A stretch of DNA of 64,000 bases. Origin: Leifsonia sp. Root112D2 (GTDB taxonomy: Bacteria; Actinomycetota; Actinomycetes; Actinomycetales; Microbacteriaceae). Under the pieces are notes generated by a model, which saw only the letters and a program-made list of their open reading frames with translations, had not been told where the DNA came from and ran no database searches. Shown here piece after piece: positions 26,460 through 36,001 of the stretch. Within the stretch, counting starts at the first letter, position 1, and each line of letters begins with the position of its first letter. The position numbers were made by a program, and so were the translations under genes. The stretch covers positions 496,001 through 560,000 of the forward strand of contig NZ_LMCU01000001.1 of assembly GCF_001424905.1 (NCBI RefSeq), given 5' to 3'.

Positions 26460-27521
26460 TTACTTGGGAAGGAGGCTCGTGTCGACGATGCTCTCGATCT
26501 TCTTACCGCCGGGCACGATCTTCGCATCGACCAGCTCCTTGTACGCGCCCTCGAGCTGCGCCATGTCGGGCCAGCCGGTGCGCCCGTCCTTGCCCGTCCA
26601 CGCCTCGACGCGTTCCTTGAACGACGCCTTCGCAATCTCTTCGTCATCGAGAGACGCAAAGGTGTATTTGGTCTTCAGCGTCTTGATGGCGTCATCGAAG
26701 TTCTTCTCAGCGATGAGACCCTTCTTGACCTCCTGAATGGCGAGGAAGTAATCCTTGAGCTCGTCACTGTGCTTGTCCATCTGCGACTTCGTCGTCATAT
26801 AGATGTTGATTCCGGTGTCCGACGTCGGTACGAAGATGCGGGCATCCGCATTCTGCTTGGCGACGATCTGCGCCGTATCCGGGCTCACCATGTAGCCGGC
26901 GAGCGTGCCGTTCTGCACCAGGTTGAACGTTCCCGGTGACAGCCCGACCAGCTGGCGCTTCACGCTGGCAGGGTCGATGTTCATCTTGCGCAGCGACATG
27001 GAGAGCGTCTTGTCGCTCGTACCGTTGACCGACGGAACCCCGATGGTCTTGCCGACCCAGTCGGACGGATTCGGCGACTTGTCGGTTGTCACGATACGGA
27101 TGCCGACGCGGTACGTGTCGACAGCCGGAATGACGACGGGCTGATTCTGCTCGAACGCGGCGATCAGCGCATCGATGAGACCGTTGCGTGCAACCTGTCC
27201 CTTGTCGGCGAGCAGCAGCTGCGTGGCCTGGGCCGATCCCTTGACCGTCTGCAAGGTCATGTCCAGGTGGTTCTTCTTGAAGGCTCCGGTGAGGTCACCG
27301 TACATCTCCGGAACGACCGAGAACGAGGTGAGCGGCAGGAAGCTCAGAAAGGTGAAGGGTGCGAGCGCGCCGCCCCCCTTCGCGCCGGCAGAGCCGGCCG
27401 GTGCGGGTGCATCCGTCGCGCAGGCCGCCAGGGCAGATGCGCCCAGTGCCCCCAGCAGGATGGTGCCACCCGCGCGGGTGACGAAGCTTCTGCGGCTGAA
27501 AACAGGACTGTCATTCAACAT
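26460..27521 (-). CDS. ABC importer substrate-binding lipoprotein (NMT1/TauA-like)
   Basis: Solute-binding protein of 353 residues. The N-terminus has a twin-arginine motif SRRSFV (R10, R11), a hydrophobic stretch and the lipobox LAAC with C34, so it would be exported folded and lipid-anchored. The mature part follows the NMT1/TauA pattern (APFTFLSFLPLTSF start, VGKTIGVPSVNGTSD). It is the first gene of module A's minus-strand operon, next to the divergent IclR regulator, and its promoter region contains a perfect palindrome. The ligand is unknown; family members bind sulfonates, nitrate, pyrimidines, or aromatic acids such as phthalates. Confidence 0.88.
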   Translation of the reverse strand: MLNDSPVFSRRSFVTRAGGTILLGALGASALAACATDAPAPAGSAGAKGGGALAPFTFLSFLPLTSFSVVPEMYGDLTGAFKKNHLDMTLQTVKGSAQATQLLLADKGQVARNGLIDALIAAFEQNQPVVIPAVDTYRVGIRIVTTDKSPNPSDWVGKTIGVPSVNGTSDKTLSMSLRKMNIDPASVKRQLVGLSPGTFNLVQNGTLAGYMVSPDTAQIVAKQNADARIFVPTSDTGINIYMTTKSQMDKHSDELKDYFLAIQEVKKGLIAEKNFDDAIKTLKTKYTFASLDDEEIAKASFKERVEAWTGKDGRTGWPDMAQLEGAYKELVDAKIVPGGKKIESIVDTSLLPK

Positions 27522-27623
27522 AAACCGACTCCCTTGTTGGCTTTACTGTTTCGAGGAAGACGAAGACTGCTGTCCTCCTCGCTGAAGGTAGGCAACCACA
27601 TGGGTCACCACCGATCAAAGCAC

Positions 27624-27642
27624 CTTTCCGAATATCGGAAAG
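27624..27642. promoter_or_regulatory. Perfect palindrome CTTTCCGAATATCGGAAAG, probable IclR operator
   Basis: An 8-bp perfect inverted repeat around ATA, placed in the 231-bp gap between the divergent binding-protein and IclR genes of module A. The core TTCCG-N5-CGGAA is repeated at 38869-38883 beside the module B regulator. It lies about 102 bp upstream of the importer start and 110 bp upstream of the regulator start, a position fit to control both. Confidence 0.7.
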
Positions 27643-27752
27643 CCGACCTCCTCGCGCCGCTCTCGCGCTCGAGACTGGCATTCAGGCAGTTTCAGAGGGT
27701 CTCCATGTTGGCCCTATAGCCTCGGGCAGAATCGCACACTTGGAGGATCGCC

Positions 27753-28514
27753 ATGCCACGACTCGCAGAGAGCTCGGTCATGGAGAAGGGCTTCCGCATT
27801 CTGGGCGCATTCGACGAGAAGCACTACCAGCTCAATCTCTCGGAGATCAGCCGCCGTAGTGGGCTGCCCCTCACCACGACCCATCGCATCGCGGCTCAGC
27901 TCGTGGCAAGCGGCGCGCTGGAGCGTGTGGTAGCCAGCGGCGCCTATCAGGTGGGGCTGCGGCTCTGGGAGATCGCTTCACTTGCTCCCCGGTCGGTTGA
28001 TCTGCAGCGCATCGCCATGCCCTTCATGCAGGACCTCTACGAAACAATGCATTACCCGGTGCACCTCGCGATTCGGGAGGGAAACGAGGTGGTCTTCGTC
28101 GCCCGGCTCGTCGACAAGACGCTCACCGACGCGAGGCCTCGCGTCGGTGGCCGATACGCGATCCACGCCACGGCGGTTGGCCATATTCTGCTGGCTTTCG
28201 CCCCGCCCGACGTGCAAAACGAGATTCTCGAGGCTCCGCTGAATCGCTTGACGTCGCACACGGAAACCGACCCGGCGGTGCTGCGCGTGACCCTGGGACG
28301 GGTGCGCCGTGAAGGACTGGCGATCAGCGACCGCCAGATCGACACCGATCTGGTTTCGATTGCGGCGCCGATCTACGATTCCTCCAACCGGGTGGTTGCG
28401 GCGCTGTCGATCATCGTTCCCTTCACCCAGATGCAGGGCCGGGCGTGGGGTTACCCGGTGCAGGCGAGCGCACGTGGCATCTCTCGGGCCAACAGGCCGC
28501 GGAGGGCGGAGTAA
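27753..28514 (+). CDS. IclR-family regulator of module A
   Basis: A 253-residue IclR protein with the winged helix at the N-terminus (LNLSEISRRSGLPLTTTHRIAAQL) and the effector-binding domain with GGRYAIHATAVGHILLA. It is divergent from the import/aconitase X/MdlC operon and directly upstream of the aldehyde dehydrogenase gene, so it probably governs both. An upstream GGAGG (GGAGGATCGCC) is at good distance from ATG 27753. It is related to, but clearly distinct from, the regulators at 10715, 38083 and 46401. Confidence 0.9.
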   Translation: MPRLAESSVMEKGFRILGAFDEKHYQLNLSEISRRSGLPLTTTHRIAAQLVASGALERVVASGAYQVGLRLWEIASLAPRSVDLQRIAMPFMQDLYETMHYPVHLAIREGNEVVFVARLVDKTLTDARPRVGGRYAIHATAVGHILLAFAPPDVQNEILEAPLNRLTSHTETDPAVLRVTLGRVRREGLAISDRQIDTDLVSIAAPIYDSSNRVVAALSIIVPFTQMQGRAWGYPVQASARGISRANRPRRAE

Positions 28515-28554
28515 CGCCCCGCAGTGAGAATGACACCGTGAGAATGGAGAAGCG

Positions 28555-30033
28555 TTGACGTCACCGCAATTCGGTTCAGGGCCGGTCACGACCGGTCTCT
28601 TCATCAACGGAGAGGAAATCCCCGGGCACGAGCACCTCACGGTGCGGGATCCGGCGATCCCCTCCTCGATAGTGGGCTATGCCGCCTCTGCATCGAGGCA
28701 GCAGGCCCTGGAGGCGGTCGGTGCGGCGCAGGCCGCGTTCCCACGCTGGGCAGCGCTCACCCCGGCGCAGCGTGCCGAGAAGCTCCGCGCGAGCCTCGCC
28801 GGCCTTGCCGCTTTCGCGGACGTCGACGCAACGCTCCTCAGTGCGGAGAACGGCAAGATCACGAGGGAGGCCGCGAGGGATGTCAGCGGCTTCGCCCGGC
28901 ACTTCGCGCTGGCCGATACTCTCACGGATCAGGTCGCGCAAACCAAGACCATCCCCGGGCCGCCCTACGAAACCGTGGTCGGCTATCTTCCCGTCGGAGT
29001 GGTGACGATCATTGTGCCGTTCAATTGGCCGATAGGGATCCTCGCCTCAACGTTGTCGTACGCGCTACTGGCGGGAAACACCGTCATCGTGAAGCCGCCG
29101 CCCACCGCGCCCCTGGCAACGGTGCGCGTCACACAGCGCATCGCCGAACTGCTGCCTGCCGGCGTGATCAACATCATCACGGGTGAGGACTCCGAGATCG
29201 GCACGGCCCTGGTGCAGAACGAGAATGTCGCGATGGTCTCCTTCACCGGCGGCGGGGCCGGCGGGCGCCGAATCGCGTCCATGGCATCCGAGACCCTCAC
29301 CCGAGTCTCACTGGAACTCGGTGGCAACGATCCCGCGCTCATCCTCGAGGATGCGCTCCTGGACGCGGATGCGACCGACCGGCTCTACCACGCCGCCTTC
29401 GACACGACGGGGCAGATCTGCATGGCGATCAAACGCCTGTACGTACACCGCTCGCGGTACACCGAGCTGGTCGAGGCGCTTTCGGCAAGGCTGCGGGAGA
29501 CGGTTCTGGGGCATGGCCTCGACGAACGCACCACAATGGGCCCGCTCCATTCCGCGCGACAGCGTGAGGCCGTGGCGGGCCTCATCGATGAGGCCCGGGC
29601 CGCCGGCGCTGAGGTGCGTGAGTTCGGTGAACTCCCCCGCGATGAGGCGCTGCGCGACGGCAATTTTCTGCGGCCGGCCCTTGTGCTGGATCCGGACGCG
29701 TCGCTGCGCATCGTCACCGACGAGCAATTCGGCCCTGCCCTGCCGATCCTTCCCTTCGATACGGACGACGAGGCTGTTGCCGCGGCGAATGACACCTGGG
29801 CCGGGCTCGGCGCGTCGGTATGGACTCAGGACACCGAACGGGCACTGCGGATCGGCATGCGGATGGCATGCGGATACGTCTTCATCAACGGTCACGGCAC
29901 CGCCGCCCTCGACCCGCGAGCGCCATTCGGGGGCATCAAGGGCAGCGGCTCCGGACGAGAGATGGGCATCGAAGGGGTGCGCGAGTTCATGACGACGCGC
30001 AGCATTGCGCTGCCGAGCGTTCCGGCGGACTAG
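28555..30033 (+). CDS. Aldehyde dehydrogenase of module A
   Basis: NAD(P)-dependent aldehyde dehydrogenase of 492 residues. Catalytic features are N157 (PFNWP), K180 in VIVKPP, E254 in LELGGNDP and the nucleophile C289 in GQICMAIKR. The start is TTG 28555 with GGAG five bases before it; the nearby ATG and GTG run into stops after a few codons. The gene follows the IclR gene by 40 bp. It would oxidise the aldehyde made by the MdlC-like enzyme to a carboxylic acid, by analogy with benzaldehyde dehydrogenase in the mandelate pathway. Confidence 0.9.
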   Translation: MTSPQFGSGPVTTGLFINGEEIPGHEHLTVRDPAIPSSIVGYAASASRQQALEAVGAAQAAFPRWAALTPAQRAEKLRASLAGLAAFADVDATLLSAENGKITREAARDVSGFARHFALADTLTDQVAQTKTIPGPPYETVVGYLPVGVVTIIVPFNWPIGILASTLSYALLAGNTVIVKPPPTAPLATVRVTQRIAELLPAGVINIITGEDSEIGTALVQNENVAMVSFTGGGAGGRRIASMASETLTRVSLELGGNDPALILEDALLDADATDRLYHAAFDTTGQICMAIKRLYVHRSRYTELVEALSARLRETVLGHGLDERTTMGPLHSARQREAVAGLIDEARAAGAEVREFGELPRDEALRDGNFLRPALVLDPDASLRIVTDEQFGPALPILPFDTDDEAVAAANDTWAGLGASVWTQDTERALRIGMRMACGYVFINGHGTAALDPRAPFGGIKGSGSGREMGIEGVREFMTTRSIALPSVPAD

Positions 30034-31053
30034 CTACGCATCCAGACCGAGCAGCTTCACGACGTTGCCGTGGTAGATCGCCTCCCGCTGCGTGTCGTCG
30101 AGGTCGAGGCTCTCCAGGTTCGCGATTGTCGCCCTGGTATAGCCCGCTCCCCCCTCGGGGTCGTAGGGGGTGTCCGACGCGAAGAGCATATGATCGACCC
30201 CGAAAAACCCGATGGACGTCTGCATCGCGTCGGCAGCACCGAACAATGCGGTGTCGGAGTAGAACATCTTGAAGTAGTCGATGGGGCGCTTCGTCAACGG
30301 GTAGCCCTTGACATCCTCCTTCTGGCTCTCTGGCGTGCGGGCTCCCAACTGATCCAGCCCCGGCCCGATGCGGCCGGCGAAGTGGGGAATTCCGGCGCCA
30401 CCGTGGTGCATGAGGAACTTGATCTCGGGAAAACGTTCGAATACCCCGGAGAAAACAATCCGGGCCATAAAGGTTGAGAGGTCATGCTCCCAACCGAGCG
30501 CCCACCACAATTCAAACTTGGAGCGCTCTTCCGTGGGGTAATCCGCCCAGGCCGACGTGCGGTTCGGGTGCACCTGGATCATCTTGCCGCTCTGGGCCAT
30601 CTTCTCGTAGAACGGGTCGAGCCTGGCGACGTCCATGGGGGCGCCCTTGATGTGGCACGGGATCTGCACACCTACGGCGCCGAGGTCGTTGATTGCTCGG
30701 TCGACCTCTTCCAGCGCGGTGTCGACGTCATCGAGTGACACCGCGGCACAAAAGCCGACGAACCGGTCGGGATGATCCTGCACGAGCTGAGCAAGGCCGT
30801 CGTTTGCAATGCGGGCCATCTCGGCGTTGCGCTTGGCATCGCCCAGATCCTCGATCGGAGGGGTGGTGAGGTTGATGATCTGCTTGTAGTCGCCAAACTC
30901 GTCCATGGCGCGAAAGCGGATGTCCATGTCTCGCAGTGCCGGAATCCCCCCTGTTCGCTCCTGGAGGTTCTTCAACGCCGGACTATCGGCGATGGAGAAA
31001 AATCGCTGTGCGTAGGCCTCGGGCAAGACATGGCAAAACGCGTCTATTTTCAT
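30034..31053 (-). CDS. Amidohydrolase-family protein (ACMSD-like)
   Basis: A 339-residue amidohydrolase_2 (ACMSD-related) protein. Metal-site candidates are H8 in IDAFCHVLP, the His residues in IQVHPN and FLMHHGGAG, and the Asp in FASDTPYDPEGG. The usual first His of the HxH motif is replaced by Phe. Relatives are non-oxidative decarboxylases or hydrolases of aromatic ring-derived acids. Its start overlaps the aldehyde dehydrogenase stop (ATGA, 31050-31053), so it is the last gene of the module B minus-strand operon. It is convergent and immediately adjacent to the module A aldehyde dehydrogenase. Confidence 0.85.
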   Translation of the reverse strand: MKIDAFCHVLPEAYAQRFFSIADSPALKNLQERTGGIPALRDMDIRFRAMDEFGDYKQIINLTTPPIEDLGDAKRNAEMARIANDGLAQLVQDHPDRFVGFCAAVSLDDVDTALEEVDRAINDLGAVGVQIPCHIKGAPMDVARLDPFYEKMAQSGKMIQVHPNRTSAWADYPTEERSKFELWWALGWEHDLSTFMARIVFSGVFERFPEIKFLMHHGGAGIPHFAGRIGPGLDQLGARTPESQKEDVKGYPLTKRPIDYFKMFYSDTALFGAADAMQTSIGFFGVDHMLFASDTPYDPEGGAGYTRATIANLESLDLDDTQREAIYHGNVVKLLGLDA

Positions 31054-32609
31054 TCGTTGGGCTCCTGTATCGGTGAAGGGATAATGACGTCATCTGGTCC
31101 AAAGTCCTGCCATTCGCGAGCGCCCGGCATGTGCGAGGTGTCATCGAAATCGATGATCGCCTGCTCCTCCATGCTGTTTGTGACAGCCTGCATTCCGTGG
31201 TTTCGACCGAGCCCGCTCTGTTTCATGCCACCGAACGGCACCTGCATCGGTGACGCACCCACCCGGTGCACATTGATGAAGACATTGCCTGCCTGCACCC
31301 TGCGAGCCACGTCGCGCGCACGGTCGACATCCGACGACCAGACGGATGCGGCCAGACCGTACTCGGTGTCGTTGGCTGCCGCGATGGCATCCTCAACGTT
31401 CGAAAACGGCAGGATCGGAATGACGGGGCCGAACTGTTCGCCCGTGACCAGATCGTCACGGGCGTCGATCGAGGTGACGATGGTCGGCAGCATGAAATAC
31501 CCGTCGTCCCAGCCACCGGCATCCAGCTTGTGCCCGACCGGGGTCACCGTAGCGCCGCGCGATTCCGCAGACTCCCGCAACGCGACGAGCCTGTCGAAGC
31601 CAGCCTTGGTGGTCAGGGGTCCGATCGTGGACCTCGGGTCGAGCCCGTTGCCCACCACGATCCTCGACGCCTTTTCGCTGAACGCTTCGACGAACTCCTT
31701 ATATAGAGGTTGCTCCACGTAAATCCGCTTCACGTTGAAGCAAATCTGGCCGCTGGAACTGAACACGCCTGCCATGAATTCCGAGAGCAAGGGCTCCGTG
31801 ATCTTGGTGTCCGCCAGCACAATCGCCGGATCGTTGCCGCCGAGCTCCATACCCAGGGTCTTGAGGTTCATCGATGCGCCGCGCATGACGCTCTTGCCCG
31901 TTTCGATGCTGCCCGTGAAAGACAGGTGTCGAATATCCGGATGCAACGCCAGGGCAGCTCCCGCCACCTCACCCAGCCCCGGCACGGCGGAGACGACGCC
32001 GGTGGGAAGCACGTCTGCGAGCAGTCTCAACGTCTCGCTCAGCGCAAGCGGCACCTCTTCCGGCAACTTGACGACGACGGTGTTGCCGGCGATCAGCGCG
32101 GGAGCGATTGCGCCGAAGGCAAGGTAGACCGGCGTGTTCCACGGGGTGATGATGCCGACCGGGCCAACCGGAACGTAGCGCAGCACCGCGTTACCGCGGG
32201 CCGTTGTCACGGCCGCCTCTGTCAGGCGGTCCGTCTCTTCAGCCAGTCCCGCGAAGTACCGCAACATCATGGGCGCGCCACCGACATCCAGCTTCGATTC
32301 CCACAGCACCTTGCCTTGTTCCCGGGTGAGCAGGGCCGCCCGGTCCTCAAGGCCAACCTCGATCAGGTCAGCCGCGCGCAGCATATATTCGGCTCGCTCG
32401 CCTGCCGTGAGAGCGGACCACTGCGGAAATGCGGCCACGGCGGCTGCGACGGCGAGGTCGATGTGGTGCGCCGTTCCGAGTGCGTATTGGCCAACAATTT
32501 CGCTCGTGCGCGCCGGATTCACAACCGGTGCGAAATCACTGGGCACCTCCTCACCCGCGATGAGAACGGGCGCGATTACCTTCGCCGCGTGGCCATCTGT
32601 TGTCGTCAT
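31050..32609 (-). CDS. Aldehyde dehydrogenase of module B
   Basis: Aldehyde dehydrogenase of 519 residues with ITPWNTPVY (Asn of the oxyanion hole), ELGGNDPAIV (general-base Glu) and SGQICFNVKR (nucleophilic Cys). ATG 32609 is chosen because GGAGG stands 7 bp before it; the long frame to 32936 enters the upstream gene. It lies 32 bp after the thiamine-diphosphate enzyme gene and overlaps the amidohydrolase start. It would take the aldehyde from that enzyme, repeating the arrangement of module A. Similarity to the module A dehydrogenase is only family-level. Confidence 0.9.
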   Translation of the reverse strand: MTTTDGHAAKVIAPVLIAGEEVPSDFAPVVNPARTSEIVGQYALGTAHHIDLAVAAAVAAFPQWSALTAGERAEYMLRAADLIEVGLEDRAALLTREQGKVLWESKLDVGGAPMMLRYFAGLAEETDRLTEAAVTTARGNAVLRYVPVGPVGIITPWNTPVYLAFGAIAPALIAGNTVVVKLPEEVPLALSETLRLLADVLPTGVVSAVPGLGEVAGAALALHPDIRHLSFTGSIETGKSVMRGASMNLKTLGMELGGNDPAIVLADTKITEPLLSEFMAGVFSSSGQICFNVKRIYVEQPLYKEFVEAFSEKASRIVVGNGLDPRSTIGPLTTKAGFDRLVALRESAESRGATVTPVGHKLDAGGWDDGYFMLPTIVTSIDARDDLVTGEQFGPVIPILPFSNVEDAIAAANDTEYGLAASVWSSDVDRARDVARRVQAGNVFINVHRVGASPMQVPFGGMKQSGLGRNHGMQAVTNSMEEQAIIDFDDTSHMPGAREWQDFGPDDVIIPSPIQEPNE

Positions 32610-32641
32610 CTCTATTCCTCCTGAACTGTGCGCGAATGCCG

Positions 32642-34270
32642 TCATGGCCTGAGCTGCTCCGTGTCGGTCATGACCTCGATCAACACCGGATGCTCGACAC
32701 CGTCCGCGGCGTCGATGGCACTCCTCAAATCCTCCAGCGTGTCGACCCGTTGCCCCGGAACGCCGAAGGCCGAACTGACCTCGGCGATGTTCACACCGGC
32801 GATATCGGTACCCGGATACACCTGCCGCTCTGCTGCCTTGCCGTGGTACCGCTGCAATGCCGCACCGACCGCCGCATAGCGCTGGTTGTTGATCACGACG
32901 TAGGTGACCGGGATGTTCTGCCGCGCGGCACTCCACAGAGCGGGAATGCCGAACTGGAAGACGCCGTCGCCGAGGATGGCGGCGACCCGTCGTTGCGGCA
33001 GGCCCATTTTGATGCCCAGCGCCGCACCCATGCCCCAGCCGAGCGAACCGGAACTCGACACGAAATAGTCGTTACCGGAATGCTGGTGCGCCCGCGTCTG
33101 CAGAACTCCGCCTGCGGTGGTCGCGTCGCCGACGATTACCGCCCCGCGCAGCGCATCGGTGATGGTATCGACCACGTCCAGCGCCTTCAAGGCGCCACCA
33201 TCGGTCGTGCTCGCCCGCGGCGCCGGATCCGCCTCGCGTTCCGGGAGCACGAATTCGTGCTGGGGCGGCCGCTCAGACAACGCGGCCAGCAGCTCCTGGG
33301 CAATAAGCCCCTGGTCTCCGACCAGCCCGACATCCACGCCGTGGATGAGTGCGATCTGCCGCGCATCCGTGTGGCTGTGGATGATCTTGACGCCAGCTGG
33401 CAACTGCGGACTGGTGGGCGGCTCGAACTCGTTGAACAGGCGCGCGCCCAGAAACACGAGCAGGTCGGCTCCCTGCACGAGCGGATGCGCCGGCTCGTAC
33501 TGCCCGCGAAAGTTCGGATGATCGGTCGGGAATCCGGGGCGCTCCAACGCACGCCTGTCCTCGTGCAGAACCGGGACTCGCAGTGTCTCGCTGAGACGAA
33601 TGACATCGTCAATCGCGCCGGACCGCGCGACCTCGCTTCCAGCAACGATGACCGGATGCCGGGACTGCGCAATCACGTCCGCCGCGGCGCGAATGGCCGA
33701 GGCGGAGGGCACCGTGCGGGAGTCGAAAGTGAATCCGTCTGCGCCTGGTGCCGGTGCACTGCTGGGCGACTCCAGCAAGTCCTGACTCAGCCCCACCCAT
33801 ACCGGGCCGGTCGGCTCAATCATGGCCGTGCGGAAGGCCCGATTGACGTCTTCTGCGATCGCCTCTGAGCTCAGGCACTGCCAATCATCCTTGACGTATT
33901 GGTGCACGAAGTCACGCATGCGACGAGCCGTCGTGAACCCGGCGCGAGACTGAATGGACCTCGGCTTCAGTCCGTTCAAGACGACGACCGGAGAGTAGGC
34001 AAGTTGCGCGGCCGCCAGGTTGGCCAGGCCGTTGGTGAGCCCCCCGTTGGCGTGGAGGTAGACCACACTCGGAGCACCCGTTGCCCGCGAATAGCCGTCG
34101 GCTATGGATACTGCCGCGCTCTCGTGCGTTGTCAGAAACAGCTCCATGTCGTCCCGATCCATCAAGGCATCAAGGATGGCGGCCTCCGTGCTGCCCGGAC
34201 AGCTGAACACTTTCGATACACCCCAGCTGGCGAGCACGTCGAGGAGGTCGTCTGCGGCAGTTCGTTTCAT
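32642..34270 (-). CDS. Thiamine-diphosphate 2-oxo acid decarboxylase-like enzyme of module B
   Basis: A 542-residue member of the acetolactate synthase/benzoylformate decarboxylase superfamily. Counterparts of the MdlC catalytic residues are S27 (CPGSTEA), E50 (THESAAV) and H73 (YLHANGG). The segment aligned with MdlC His281 reads LGARLFNEFEPP and has no His. The cofactor motif is LGDGVFQFG with downstream INNQRY. ATG 34270 is preferred, because the GGAG abuts ATG 34279 directly but stands 9 bp before 34270. Decarboxylation of a 2-oxo acid to an aldehyde is the likely role given the adjacent dehydrogenase; carboligation is also possible. Confidence 0.85.
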   Translation of the reverse strand: MKRTAADDLLDVLASWGVSKVFSCPGSTEAAILDALMDRDDMELFLTTHESAAVSIADGYSRATGAPSVVYLHANGGLTNGLANLAAAQLAYSPVVVLNGLKPRSIQSRAGFTTARRMRDFVHQYVKDDWQCLSSEAIAEDVNRAFRTAMIEPTGPVWVGLSQDLLESPSSAPAPGADGFTFDSRTVPSASAIRAAADVIAQSRHPVIVAGSEVARSGAIDDVIRLSETLRVPVLHEDRRALERPGFPTDHPNFRGQYEPAHPLVQGADLLVFLGARLFNEFEPPTSPQLPAGVKIIHSHTDARQIALIHGVDVGLVGDQGLIAQELLAALSERPPQHEFVLPEREADPAPRASTTDGGALKALDVVDTITDALRGAVIVGDATTAGGVLQTRAHQHSGNDYFVSSSGSLGWGMGAALGIKMGLPQRRVAAILGDGVFQFGIPALWSAARQNIPVTYVVINNQRYAAVGAALQRYHGKAAERQVYPGTDIAGVNIAEVSSAFGVPGQRVDTLEDLRSAIDAADGVEHPVLIEVMTDTEQLRP

Positions 34271-34312
34271 GTCGTTCATCTCCTATCGAGCTCGCACTCT
34301 TGTTGTAGAGCC

Positions 34313-35152
34313 CTATTCCGTCACAAGCTTCAGGAGCTCTGTTCGCAGCCTTCCAAACTGCTCGCTGGAGCGGGTGACCAGCTGATTGCGTGGGCGCTCC
34401 ATGGGGATATCCAGAATGGTGCGCAGCCGACTGGGCGAATTCGACAGCACGACGACACGGTCGGCCAGATACAGCGCTTCATCGATGTCGTGCGTGACCA
34501 GAACGACCGTCACGTCGTATTCCACCTTGACCTTGAGAATGAGATCCTCCAGGTCGAAACGCGTTTGTGCATCCACCGAGGCGAACGGCTCGTCCATCAA
34601 CAACAATTCCGGCTGATGCGCGAGAGAGCGTGCTATCGCCACACGTTGCTGCATGCCGCCCGAGAGCTGCCACGGATATTGCCTGCCGACTGCCCCAAGG
34701 CCGACGGCGTGCAACACCTCGTCGATGCGGGCCTTACGCGCAGCATCCTTGAGTCCCGCAACCTTGAGCGGTACGGCAATGTTGCCCGCAACGGTCAGCC
34801 AGGGGAACAGCGAACGACTGTAATCCTGAAAGACGACGCTGAGCCGGTCGGGCACCTTGTCCAGGCTGCGGCCCTCGAAGAGCACCTCGCCCTCAGTCGG
34901 CCTTAAGAGTCCGCTCAGGCAGCGCAGCAAAGTGGTCTTGCCTGCGCCACTGGGCCCAACGACGCAGACGAACTCGCCCTTCTCAACAGAGAAGGAGATG
35001 TCGTGAATCGCCTCCCGTTCGGCCGGCCTCCCGACGTTGTACACCTGTCGGAGGTCCCGAACTGCCAGCACCGCACCCTGTTGCTGCGCGTCTTCGCGAT
35101 TGTTGGCCACCGCTGTCATTGCTTTGTCTCCCACCCGTTGTGCCTGCACCAT
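34313..35152 (-). CDS. ABC importer ATPase of module B
   Basis: ATP-binding subunit (279 residues) of the nitrate/sulfonate/taurine type. It has Walker A GPSGAGKTT, signature LSGGMQQRVAIARSL, Walker B LLLMDEPFASVD and switch VTHDIDEA. ATG 35152 follows AGGAAC at 5 bp. It serves two different permeases encoded upstream (35162 and 36002) and the binding protein at 36917. It is followed by the thiamine-diphosphate enzyme gene 42 bp downstream. Confidence 0.9.
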   Translation of the reverse strand: MVQAQRVGDKAMTAVANNREDAQQQGAVLAVRDLRQVYNVGRPAEREAIHDISFSVEKGEFVCVVGPSGAGKTTLLRCLSGLLRPTEGEVLFEGRSLDKVPDRLSVVFQDYSRSLFPWLTVAGNIAVPLKVAGLKDAARKARIDEVLHAVGLGAVGRQYPWQLSGGMQQRVAIARSLAHQPELLLMDEPFASVDAQTRFDLEDLILKVKVEYDVTVVLVTHDIDEALYLADRVVVLSNSPSRLRTILDIPMERPRNQLVTRSSEQFGRLRTELLKLVTE

Positions 35153-35161
35153 GGGTTGTTC

Positions 35162-35998
35162 CTAACTGTTCTTCTCGACGGCTCGGGACTCGATATACCA
35201 GCGGAGCACCACACGCTCGATGGCGATGAAAATCAGGGTCAACGCGCATCCAATGAGCCCGAGCACAATGACGCCGGTCCACATCTCCGTGATGGCGAAA
35301 CGCTGTTGCGCATCCAGGATGAAGAACCCGATTCCGGATGTCGATGCGATCAACTCGCTCACCACCATCATGATGATGGCGACCTGAAGACTGTTGCGGA
35401 GCCCGGCCATGATTTGAGGCAGGGCATTGGGAAAGACCACCGAACGCACGGTTTGGAATCCCGACATATGCAGAACCTTCGCCGTGTCCATACGCACCGG
35501 ATCGATGCTGCGCATTCCGTCGAGGGTGTTCAGCAAGGTCGGCCAGATCGCCGCGAGAACGATGATCGTCACCTTCATCTCCGCGCCGTACCCCATGAGG
35601 GCAGCAACGGCGGGGAGGATAGCTACCGCTGGAAGAACGTAAATGAAGTAGAGCAGCGGTGAGACGGCGGTGGACGTGCGCGGCAGCCGCCACAGCAGCA
35701 CACCGATCAGGATGCCGCCAACACCAGAAATCGTGTATCCGATGGCGAAATGGATGAGGCTGGGAACCACGGTGCTGGCCGCGTCGCCCACGATCCAGAG
35801 AGTGTAGAACGTCGACATGATCTTGCTCAGCGGCGGAAAGAACGTCGAGGTGCTGTTCAGCGAGACGAACCACCACACGACGATGAGAGCCACGAAGAAC
35901 CAGGCTCGCCACGCCGATTTGGCGATACGGGCGATTGCGAGCCCACGGTGTGAAGCAGGCCGACGCGTGCCTTGTGCGAGTACCTTCTCAGTCGTCAT
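35162..35998 (-). CDS. ABC importer permease of module B (second)
   Basis: A 278-residue permease of the SsuC/TauC type with about six helices and the coupling loop SIDPVRMDTAKVLHMSGFQ. The ending includes IASTSGIGFFILDAQ, the conserved glycine-rich block. It starts 3 bp after the stop of the first permease. Importers of this type usually have one permease gene giving a homodimer; the presence of two suggests a heterodimeric pore. The ligand is unknown. Confidence 0.88.
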   Translation of the reverse strand: MTTEKVLAQGTRRPASHRGLAIARIAKSAWRAWFFVALIVVWWFVSLNSTSTFFPPLSKIMSTFYTLWIVGDAASTVVPSLIHFAIGYTISGVGGILIGVLLWRLPRTSTAVSPLLYFIYVLPAVAILPAVAALMGYGAEMKVTIIVLAAIWPTLLNTLDGMRSIDPVRMDTAKVLHMSGFQTVRSVVFPNALPQIMAGLRNSLQVAIIMMVVSELIASTSGIGFFILDAQQRFAITEMWTGVIVLGLIGCALTLIFIAIERVVLRWYIESRAVEKNS

Positions 35999-36001
35999 GA
36001 T

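Noticed and set aside
24745..27521. Sulfonate/taurine or nitrate importer as a firm assignment
   Set aside because: The importer type is right, but no sulfonate monooxygenase or nitrate reductase genes are near; the neighbours point to organic acids.
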